6,776 bases of DNA, from positions 1 to 6,776 of the forward strand of contig CAZYWP010000146.1 in assembly GCA_964651495.1 (NCBI GenBank), given 5' to 3'. The position numbers and the translations under genes were made by a program. The stretch is from CAZNVB01 sp964651495 (GTDB lineage Bacteria; Acidobacteriota; Aminicenantia; Aminicenantales; UBA8522). A model generated the notes under the pieces. It was given only the letters and a program-made list of their open reading frames with translations, was not told the origin of the DNA and did not search any database. Positions within the stretch are counted from its first letter, which is position 1. The number at the start of each line of letters is the position of its first letter. This document shows positions 1 through 5,613 of this stretch, in pieces.

Positions 1-1
1 G

Positions 2-55
2 GACAGCATGTATTTTAATCATAGGCAGATGGGTAGAGTGAAGGAGGACATCTAA
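2..55 (+). CDS. Possible C-terminal tail of an upstream gene (partial)
   Basis: The frame beginning at base 2 is open for 17 codons from the window edge (it reads DSMYFNHRQMGRVKEDI) and ends in TAA at 53-55. The last A of that stop is the first base of the ATG that starts the next gene, a TAATG junction typical of translational coupling. The other two frames have stops in this stretch. Seventeen open codons could easily occur by chance, so the support is the junction rather than the length. No family can be recognised from so short a tail. If real, the lipid operon has at least one more gene to the left. Confidence 0.35.
   Translation, partial: DSMYFNHRQMGRVKEDI
41..48 (+). promoter_or_regulatory. 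Strong ribosome binding site for the first lipid gene
   Basis: AAGGAGGA lies 6 bases before the ATG at 55, an ideal match and spacing. It fixes that start, because the same frame has stops just upstream (TAG at 34-36) and there is no competing start. No convincing sigma-70 promoter is visible in bases 1-40. Confidence 0.8.
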
Positions 56-1662
56 TGAGACGATGGAACGGTTGGGGAAGCGACGAAATCGACTATCCTG
101 TACCCGCTTCCGCCCAAGCCTATCTTGCCGAAGTCATCGGGCCGGCGCAACCCGGGCCTTCAGCCCGTTTTGACGAAATCGTTCGACGCATCCCCGCCAG
201 CCGCCTGCCCGATCACCCGCTGATCAACCGAGATCCGGCCGTAAGGCTCCTCCATGCCCGCGGACAGTCACTCCCCGATTGGATCGCCCTCCGGTTCGGC
301 GCGATCGACCGCTTTCCTGACGGCGTGGCCCGGCCTTCTTCCGAAGAGGACGTGGAAAAAGCCATCGCTTTTGCCGGGGAGACGGGAACCTGGCTAATTC
401 CCTATGGAGGAGGGACGAGCGTCGTCGGACACATCAACCCGCTCCCTTCGGAGCATCCTGTCCTGACCGTCGACATGGAAAGGATGCGCCGAATGTCCAA
501 GCTGGACAAAGACAGCCGTATCGCTACGTTTGAGGCCGGGGTGACCGGTCCCCACCTCGAAGCCCAGTTACGGGCTCACGGCTATACTCTCGGCCACTTT
601 CCCCAGTCTTTCGAGTACTCGACCCTGGGCGGATGGATCGCTACGCGGTCGAGCGGGCAGCAATCCCTCTACTATGGGCGCATCGAGGATCTTTTTGCCG
701 GGGGAAGGATGATTGCCCCAGCGGGAAAGCTGGAGATGCCGCCTTTCCCGGCAAGCGCCGCCGGGCCGGACCTGAGGCAGGCAGTCCTCGGCTCAGAGGG
801 CCGCCTGGGAATCATCACCAGGGCTTTTGTGCGCGTGAGTCCCCTGCCTCAACTCGAAAAATTTCACGCCATCTTTTTTCCGGAATGGGGCCAGGGCATC
901 GCCGCCGTGAGGGAGATGGTACGGGCACGGCTTCGGGTTTCAATGCTCCGCCTGAGCGACGGCATGGAGACAAACACCAGCCTGGTCCTAGTGGGAAACG
1001 AACGGCTGATCCGCCTGCTCAACGGGTTGCTGCGCGTGCGCGGGATTAAGGACGAAAAATGCCTGCTTTTCATGGGCATCACTAGAGAAGAAGGCATGGC
1101 CAAGAGGACGCGCCGCATAGCCCTGGATATTGCGCGCGAGCACGGCGGTGTTCATATCGGCCGCAGGATGGGGAACGAATGGAGAAAGAGCCGCTTCAAG
1201 ACGCCTTACCTGCGCAATACCCTCTGGGACCTCGGCTACGCTGTGGACACATTGGAAACCGCTCTGACCTGGAAAAAACTCGGCCCAGCGAGTGAAGCGA
1301 TATTGAAGGCACTGCGCGGAGGGCTCAAGGATAGCGGGGAGCGTGTTCTCGCCTTTGCCCATGTTTCTCATGTCTACGTGACAGGAGCCAGCATTTATGT
1401 GACTTATATTTTCCGCCTGGCCGGGAGCGCCGAAGAAACATTGGGTCGGTGGAGGAAGCTCAAGGAAGCCGCCAGCCGCGCCATCGTTTCCCACGGCGGT
1501 ACGATCTCCCATCAGCACGGCATCGGCCTGGACCATCAACCCTGGATCGAAAGCGAGAAGGGGCGGCTGGGGGTTCAGGCGCTCGGCGGCCTGACCCGAG
1601 CCTTTGACCCGGCGGGCATCATGAATCCCGGGAAGCTCATCGGAAGCGGGAGGCGGGGATAA
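55..1662 (+). CDS. FAD-binding oxidase of the alkyl-dihydroxyacetonephosphate synthase family
   Basis: This 535-residue flavoprotein resembles alkyl-DHAP synthase (AGPS), which exchanges the acyl chain of acyl-DHAP for a fatty alcohol and so creates the ether bond of ether lipids. What is seen: an N-terminal MRRWNGWG start; the PCMH-type FAD-binding domain with PYGGGTSVVG at 116-125; the family-typical STLGGWIATRSSGQQS at 189-204; GSEGRLGIIT at 247-256; MLRLSD at 297-302, whose Arg299 probably matches AGPS Arg419; and PYLRNTLWDLGYAVDTLET at 384-402. The SIYVTY stretch at 446-451 probably holds the active-site tyrosine. A His-Gln-His motif sits at 486-488 and DPAGIMNPGKL at 518-528. Length fits bacterial members (about 530-560). 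No signal peptide or membrane segment is seen, so it is probably cytoplasmic or peripheral. It is tightly linked to a GlpD homologue and a lipid kinase. A generic FAD oxidase acting on another hydroxy-acid or lipid substrate remains possible. The family call is firm; the exact substrate is inferred. Confidence 0.85.
   Translation: MRRWNGWGSDEIDYPVPASAQAYLAEVIGPAQPGPSARFDEIVRRIPASRLPDHPLINRDPAVRLLHARGQSLPDWIALRFGAIDRFPDGVARPSSEEDVEKAIAFAGETGTWLIPYGGGTSVVGHINPLPSEHPVLTVDMERMRRMSKLDKDSRIATFEAGVTGPHLEAQLRAHGYTLGHFPQSFEYSTLGGWIATRSSGQQSLYYGRIEDLFAGGRMIAPAGKLEMPPFPASAAGPDLRQAVLGSEGRLGIITRAFVRVSPLPQLEKFHAIFFPEWGQGIAAVREMVRARLRVSMLRLSDGMETNTSLVLVGNERLIRLLNGLLRVRGIKDEKCLLFMGITREEGMAKRTRRIALDIAREHGGVHIGRRMGNEWRKSRFKTPYLRNTLWDLGYAVDTLETALTWKKLGPASEAILKALRGGLKDSGERVLAFAHVSHVYVTGASIYVTYIFRLAGSAEETLGRWRKLKEAASRAIVSHGGTISHQHGIGLDHQPWIESEKGRLGVQALGGLTRAFDPAGIMNPGKLIGSGRRG
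1648..1653 (+). promoter_or_regulatory. Ribosome binding site supporting the GTG start of glpD
   Basis: GGGAGG lies inside the last codons of the upstream gene, 11 bases before the GTG at 1665. The spacing is long, so termination-coupled re-initiation across the 2-base gap probably contributes to translation. Confidence 0.5.
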
Positions 1663-1664
1663 TC

Positions 1665-3281
1665 GTGGGCCGCGAGGAGTATCGTTCACCCTGGGAGCCG
1701 GGCTGGCGGGAGGAGGCCTGGGCTCAGCTCGAAAAACCGTGGGATCTAATCATTATCGGCGGAGGAATCACGGGCGCAGGCATCCTGGCTTTGGCGGCGC
1801 GGAGCGGCGTGCGGACGCTGCTCCTGGAGAAGGCGGATTTCGCCTCCGGTACGTCCAGCCGCTCTTCGAAAATGGTGCACGGCGGTCTCCGCTACCTCAG
1901 GCACATGCAAATTAAGCTAACCAGGGAAAGCGTCCGAGAACGCCAGCGGCTGCTCGAGGCGGCTCCCGGCCTTGTCGAGCCGCTCGGGTTTATCTATCCC
2001 ATTTATGAAGGGGGACATCCCAGTCCCTGGGTCATGGGAGTCGGGCTGGGCATATACACGCGCCTCGCCCCGGATGCCGGCGATTACCAACGCCTCGATG
2101 AGGTCGATATCGGAATGATGGCGCCCGGGTTGAAGACGCGCAACCTAGAGCGAGGCTATCACTATATGGACGCGCAGACGGACGATGCCCGGCTTGTAGT
2201 GAGGGTGCTTCACGACGGGCTGCTCGCTGGCGGGAAGCAAAAGGCGGTGGCCCTGAATTATGCGGCCGTCATCGGGCTGTTGAAAGAGGGAGAGCGGATC
2301 ACAGGAGTGGCAGTGCGGGATGAGATGAGGGGAGAGACCGCCGAAGCACGAGCGCGCCTTGTAATCAACGCCACGGGGGCCTGGGCCGATGAGCTGCGCC
2401 AGGAGGTCGGTGAAGCAAGGCGTCTGCGGCCGCTTCGGGGCAGCCATCTTTACTTCAGCCTGGACCGATTCCCTGTCTATCAGGCTATCGCCTTCAGTCA
2501 TCCTGATGACGGCCGGCCTGTCTTTGTCTATCCTTGGGAAGGGGTGGCCCTGGTTGGAACAACGGATGTGGATCACGATCTGCCGATGGATGCAGAGGCA
2601 TCGATCTCTATCGAGGAGGCCAGATATCTGCTGCGGGCCGTCGTGTCCCATTTTCCGGAGCTTGGCCTGACGAAAAGGGATGTGCTCAGCGCTCAGGCCG
2701 GGATTCGCCCGGTTGTCGATACGGGCAAGGCCGACCCTTCAGCCGAAAGCCGCGACTATGCAATTTGGCAGGAGCACGGGCTCTTGACCGTGACCGGCGG
2801 AAAGCTGACGACTTTTCGGCTCCACGCGATCGACGCGCTTAAGGAAGCCCACGAAATAAACCCGGATATCCCGGAGCCGGATTCTAATGCGCAGGTGCTT
2901 GAAACGTTAGACCCGGCGCAGGAGATAGAGGGAATCGAGGATGCGGACGCCGCGAGACGTCTCTGGGGCCGCTATGGAGCAGCGGCGCCCCGCGCGGCCG
3001 CTTCATTTCCTGACTTCATTTCGCTCATTCCAGGAACCCCTTATCTCTGGGCTGAGCTGGCCTGGGCGGCGGGCCATGAGGCGGTCAGTCACCTCGATGA
3101 TTTGCTTATGCGGCGCTTCCGGCTCAGCATATTGCTGCCCGACGGAGGCGAGAGTCTGCTGCCCGCTATAGAGCCGCTGCTTAAAAAGCATCTGGGATGG
3201 GGAGATGAGCGTTGGGATGAGGAAGCCGAGCGCTATCGCCGCATCTGGTCGATAGCCTACGGCTTGCCGAAGGAATGGTGA
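1665..3281 (+). CDS. glpD: FAD-dependent glycerol-3-phosphate dehydrogenase (GlpD/GlpA family)
   Basis: This 538-residue enzyme should oxidise sn-glycerol-3-phosphate to dihydroxyacetone phosphate, passing electrons through FAD to the quinone pool at the inner face of the membrane. Seen: the Rossmann dinucleotide motif DLIIIGGGITGAG at 27-39; the GlpD signature GTSSRSSKMVHGGLRYL at 62-78; INATGAWADEL at 234-244; VGTTDVDHD at 297-305; AGIRPV at 345-350 and TGGKLTTFR at 377-385. Arg76, Arg348 and Lys380 should match E. coli GlpD substrate residues Arg54, Arg332 and Lys354. The C-terminal DAO_C domain includes AELAWAAGHEAVSHLDDLL near 463-481. It is slightly longer than E. coli GlpD (501). The start is GTG, 2 bases after the previous stop, with GGGAGG at 1648-1653. 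The frame includes the usual N-terminal extension before the FAD motif. No glycerol kinase or facilitator lies nearby, so it looks recruited to lipid synthesis rather than glycerol catabolism (inference). Confidence 0.9.
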   Translation: MGREEYRSPWEPGWREEAWAQLEKPWDLIIIGGGITGAGILALAARSGVRTLLLEKADFASGTSSRSSKMVHGGLRYLRHMQIKLTRESVRERQRLLEAAPGLVEPLGFIYPIYEGGHPSPWVMGVGLGIYTRLAPDAGDYQRLDEVDIGMMAPGLKTRNLERGYHYMDAQTDDARLVVRVLHDGLLAGGKQKAVALNYAAVIGLLKEGERITGVAVRDEMRGETAEARARLVINATGAWADELRQEVGEARRLRPLRGSHLYFSLDRFPVYQAIAFSHPDDGRPVFVYPWEGVALVGTTDVDHDLPMDAEASISIEEARYLLRAVVSHFPELGLTKRDVLSAQAGIRPVVDTGKADPSAESRDYAIWQEHGLLTVTGGKLTTFRLHAIDALKEAHEINPDIPEPDSNAQVLETLDPAQEIEGIEDADAARRLWGRYGAAAPRAAASFPDFISLIPGTPYLWAELAWAAGHEAVSHLDDLLMRRFRLSILLPDGGESLLPAIEPLLKKHLGWGDERWDEEAERYRRIWSIAYGLPKEW

Positions 3282-3282
3282 A

Positions 3283-4242
3283 ATGCGCACACTGGTCATC
3301 ATTAATGCAAACGCTGCCGGCGGGAAGGCCGAGAGGGTTTTCAAGAGCATCGAGGGGCGGATGGCGAAGGTCATGGGCGAATTCACGGTCGCTGTCAGCA
3401 GCGCACCGGAAGAAGTGGCCGGGCATCTCGATGCGGCAGCCGCGGGCGGAGTTGATCGTGTGATTGCCGTGGGCGGCGACGGAACCAACAACTCGGTGGT
3501 CAATGCCCTGGCCAGTCGGCCCGAGCTTTCGATCTCTTTTGGCATCCTTCCTGTGGGCACGGGGACCGACTGGGCGCGGGCCTTGGGGATCCCGTCAGAT
3601 CCTCTGGCAGCGGTAGATTGGCTGGCGCAGGCGAAACCTGTCCCCTGCGATCTGGGAAAAGCGGAATACGTTGATGTCAGCCGCGGCGGCTTGCCCGCCA
3701 AACGCTTCTTTCTCAACATCTCAAGCGCCGGCGTCAGCGGCGAGATCGTGGCGAGGGTGAACAGCCTCAGGCGGCGCACGGCCTTAAGTTTTCTTCACGC
3801 GACCATCAGCACGTTGTTCCGGTATAAGCCTCAGCGGGTCATCGTGGAATGCGACGGGGCCCGTTTCTATGAGGGCCCGAGCTACCTGCTGGCAATAGCC
3901 AACGGCCAATTTTTCGGCAGGGGGATGTGGGTCGCGCCCAACGCCCTGGCCGACGATGGCCTGTTCGATATCATCCTCGTGGAGGGCATGCCCCGGATTC
4001 AGATCCTGCTAGCCCTACGGACTGTTTTTAGCGGGAAGCATCTCGAGCGAAATGATGTTCACTCGACCCGCGCCGCCGCGGTCCGGGTTCACTCCGAGGA
4101 TGGACCGCTCGGCCTGGATTTCGACGGCGAAGAAGCGCAGGGCCAGGACCTTCGGTACACGATTTTGCCTAAAGCCGTAAGAATTCTACTCCACCCCTCT
4201 TCGACAAAAGTCTTTCAGGCTCCGCCCCTTCAAGAGCAGTAA
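3283..4242 (+). CDS. Diacylglycerol/sphingosine kinase-family lipid kinase (YegS/DgkB-like)
   Basis: This 319-residue protein belongs to the DAGK_cat lipid kinase family, which phosphorylates a lipid hydroxyl (diacylglycerol, phosphatidylglycerol, sphingoid or similar) with ATP. Seen: the glycine-rich nucleotide loop GGDGTNN at 64-70; LPVGTGTDWARALG at 89-102; LNISSAGVSGE at 144-154; ANGQFFGRGMWVAPNALADD at 206-225, with the conserved DDG at 224-226; and DFDGEEAQG at 279-287, where the DGE holds the acidic residues expected in catalysis. Length is normal for the family, with no membrane segment or signal peptide, so it is a cytosolic enzyme acting at the membrane face. It starts one base after the glpD stop, with AAGGA at 3270-3274, so it is co-translated with the two upstream genes. 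The canonical GTGND is GTGTD here. In context the substrate may be an alkyl-acyl- or diacylglycerol being returned to phospholipid synthesis. The family is certain; the substrate is not. Confidence 0.88.
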   Translation: MRTLVIINANAAGGKAERVFKSIEGRMAKVMGEFTVAVSSAPEEVAGHLDAAAAGGVDRVIAVGGDGTNNSVVNALASRPELSISFGILPVGTGTDWARALGIPSDPLAAVDWLAQAKPVPCDLGKAEYVDVSRGGLPAKRFFLNISSAGVSGEIVARVNSLRRRTALSFLHATISTLFRYKPQRVIVECDGARFYEGPSYLLAIANGQFFGRGMWVAPNALADDGLFDIILVEGMPRIQILLALRTVFSGKHLERNDVHSTRAAAVRVHSEDGPLGLDFDGEEAQGQDLRYTILPKAVRILLHPSSTKVFQAPPLQEQ

Positions 4243-4268
4243 AAATTCCAGCTTCTCCCTGATCATGA

Positions 4269-4290
4269 GTTCTCTGGCGCAGCAGAGAAC
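4269..4290. terminator. Hairpin between convergent genes, possible bidirectional terminator
   Basis: GTTCTCTG at 4269-4276 pairs perfectly with CAGAGAAC at 4283-4290 around a 6-base loop. A weaker outer pair, CCTGAT at 4258-4263 with ATCAGG at 4301-4306, encloses it. It sits in the 59-base gap between two genes transcribed towards each other, where a terminator is expected. Neither side has a run of T residues, so intrinsic termination would be weak. It may instead stabilise 3' ends of both messages. Confidence 0.45.
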
Positions 4291-4301
4291 ACATAAAACC
4301 A

Positions 4302-4988
4302 TCAGGTTTGTGCTCTTTGTTTTCTGGCCCAGGGGCAGACTTGCAGGCACACCAGGCAGGCTTCATCGCCCTTGCACGTGGCGATGTTGAGGACCTGCTC
4401 GCGGGTTTCGGGCCGGTCGTCGAACCGGACCAGAGTCAGGGATTTCGGCGGGCAATAATCGACGCACAAGGAACAGTCGCCGCACAGGCTGGCGATGGGA
4501 TCATCGGGGATGAGCGGCATGTCGGTGAGGACAGCGATCAGGCGGTGAAGCGGCCCAAATTCGGGAGAGACGATGAGGAGCGAGCGACCCTGCCAGCCGA
4601 GCCCGGCAGTCTTGGCCAGGACTTTGAGCGACATGAGGCCGATTCGGTGGACCGGGTCGAACTCATCGTCCGTGTGAATAGTCAAGGCATGATAACGCTC
4701 TTCGTTGATATAATCCCAGAGGCCCAGGGCCACCTTCTCCAGAAAGAGCGCGACTTTATCGCCTTTGGCCTTTTTTCCTATTTTGCCCAGCTGGGCACCC
4801 AGCACAATGGCGTAGGGAAATTTCGTAATGAAGTGAGAAACGTCGAGAGGAATGCCCAGTGGCAGGTCTTCGAGCTTACTCATATCAGCGACGCCGATTA
4901 TGTCAATGTTGGCCCGCTTAATGAAAGCTTTTAAGCGCTTTGTGTTCTCAAGCCTTTTTGCCTGAGTGTTTTTCTCGCCCTTTCTCAT
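4302..4988 (-). CDS. Double 4Fe-4S cluster protein, QueG/reductive-dehalogenase-like
   Basis: This 228-residue protein resembles the central and C-terminal part of epoxyqueuosine reductase QueG and related corrinoid iron-sulfur reductases. Seen: AGLGWQGRSLLIVSPEFGPL at 128-147, matching the QueG AGLGWIGKNT-type segment; LLTDMPL-like VLTDMPLIPDD at 153-163; a first cluster motif CGDCSLCVDYCP (Cys169, 172, 175, 179); and a second, CKGDEACLVCLQVCPW (Cys205, 211, 214, 218). It is much shorter than QueG (about 350-380 residues), and I do not see the QueG N-terminal cobalamin/substrate region or its HEAT-like tail, so it is probably not the queuosine enzyme. The role may be electron transfer or an uncharacterised reduction in the cytoplasm. 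The start ATG has AGAGGA 12 bases upstream, a weak site; no alternative start lies close by. It is 46 bases downstream of the zinc-ribbon gene and may share its transcript. Confidence 0.75.
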   Translation of the reverse strand: MRKGEKNTQAKRLENTKRLKAFIKRANIDIIGVADMSKLEDLPLGIPLDVSHFITKFPYAIVLGAQLGKIGKKAKGDKVALFLEKVALGLWDYINEERYHALTIHTDDEFDPVHRIGLMSLKVLAKTAGLGWQGRSLLIVSPEFGPLHRLIAVLTDMPLIPDDPIASLCGDCSLCVDYCPPKSLTLVRFDDRPETREQVLNIATCKGDEACLVCLQVCPWARKQRAQT

Positions 4989-5034
4989 GGAGTCTTGTCG
5001 TCCTCTGTGCGTAGCCTATCATAAAGCGATCATT

Positions 5035-5613
5035 TCACTCTTTTTTTTCGAGCTGCGCGCCGCAGTGCGGGCAGGCTTTCCAGGCGGACTCGACGGGCTT
5101 GCCGCAGTTCTTGCAGACCTGCTGGAGCGGCGCCCCGCAATGGGGACAATAGGTGAACCCCTTCTCCACCGGCTTCTGGCAGGAAGGGCATGTCGGCGTC
5201 GGCGCTTTCGCCGGCGGAGATGCAGGGGGAGCGCTTGCCGTCGACTTTCCTGAAGCCGGCAGAGGGTGGTCCTGGCGCACGATCAGATAGATCAGGAGCC
5301 CGATTAAATTTCCGATGAAGACCAGAAGCGCCCACAGGACGCCGCTCATCTTCCGCTGTTCGGCATCCCGGTAGACCCAGACAATCACCACGATCCAGAG
5401 GATGAAGAAGAGGAGAGAAAAAGACCAAAGCGGGACTAAAGGAAACCAGGGACCAAGGTGCCAGCCGTTGAGGGATACGTGATGCACTCCCCTGGCCAGT
5501 CCGGCAAAGATTCCAAACGGGGCAAGCACCAGCGGAGTCAGGATGAAACCTGCGAAAAGCAGGAGCAAAACAAATATGAGAAGCGCGGTCATTTTTCCTG
5601 ATAAAACGGCCAT
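5035..5613 (-). CDS. Membrane protein with C-terminal double zinc ribbon
   Basis: No characterised function is recognised. The 192-residue protein has a hydrophobic N-terminal segment (about 9-33), two more membrane segments (about 60-80 and 91-112), a Pro/Ala/Ser-rich linker (118-140), then two zinc ribbons. The first uses Cys142/145 and Cys156/159, the second Cys167/170 and Cys181/184; each is a CxxC-x10-CxxC knuckle pair. The stretch YRDAEQRKMSGVLWALLVFIG (81-101, ending before NLIGLLIYLI) resembles the short PLDc_N/cardiolipin-synthase N-terminal membrane domain. The ribbons should face the cytoplasm, where they could bind a protein or nucleic acid. It overlaps the end of the anti-sigma gene by 25 bases and has its own strong ribosome site, so it is made together with the sigma/anti-sigma pair. 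It could be an accessory regulator or a target of that sigma factor. A second ATG at 5592 overlaps the anti-sigma stop as ATGA but has a poorer ribosome site. Confidence 0.8.
   Translation of the reverse strand: MAVLSGKMTALLIFVLLLLFAGFILTPLVLAPFGIFAGLARGVHHVSLNGWHLGPWFPLVPLWSFSLLFFILWIVVIVWVYRDAEQRKMSGVLWALLVFIGNLIGLLIYLIVRQDHPLPASGKSTASAPPASPPAKAPTPTCPSCQKPVEKGFTYCPHCGAPLQQVCKNCGKPVESAWKACPHCGAQLEKKE

Noticed and set aside
988..1689. Long open frame on the minus strand across the 3' half of the AGPS-like gene
   Set aside because: It is antisense to a gene with clear family motifs and has no recognisable domain; long antisense frames are common in GC-rich DNA.
3003..3779. Long minus-strand open frame across the glpD end and the kinase start
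   Set aside because: It spans two well-supported plus-strand genes, shows a low-complexity Ser/Pro/Ala-rich composition, and has no motif.
3857..3878. Two GGGCCC palindromes 10 bases apart in the kinase gene
   Set aside because: They are within conserved coding sequence of a GC-rich gene and are likely chance.
4308..4934. Long plus-strand open frame opposite the iron-sulfur gene
   Set aside because: The opposite strand encodes two complete four-cysteine cluster motifs, so this frame is a shadow.
4302..4988. Calling the iron-sulfur protein genuine epoxyqueuosine reductase (queG)
   Set aside because: It is about 130-150 residues shorter than QueG and the N-terminal cofactor/substrate region is not recognisable; only the family-level relation is supported.
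5041..5048. A8 run (minus strand) near the end of the zinc-ribbon gene as a programmed slippage site
   Set aside because: A one-base slip would only replace the last residue and add about two before a new stop, so no functional product is suggested.
5592..5595. ATG at 5592 as the true start of the zinc-ribbon gene, giving an ATGA overlap with the anti-sigma stop
   Set aside because: The ATG at 5613 has AAGGAGG at ideal spacing, while 5592 has only a weak upstream AGGA. It would still give an intact protein, so it remains a minor alternative.
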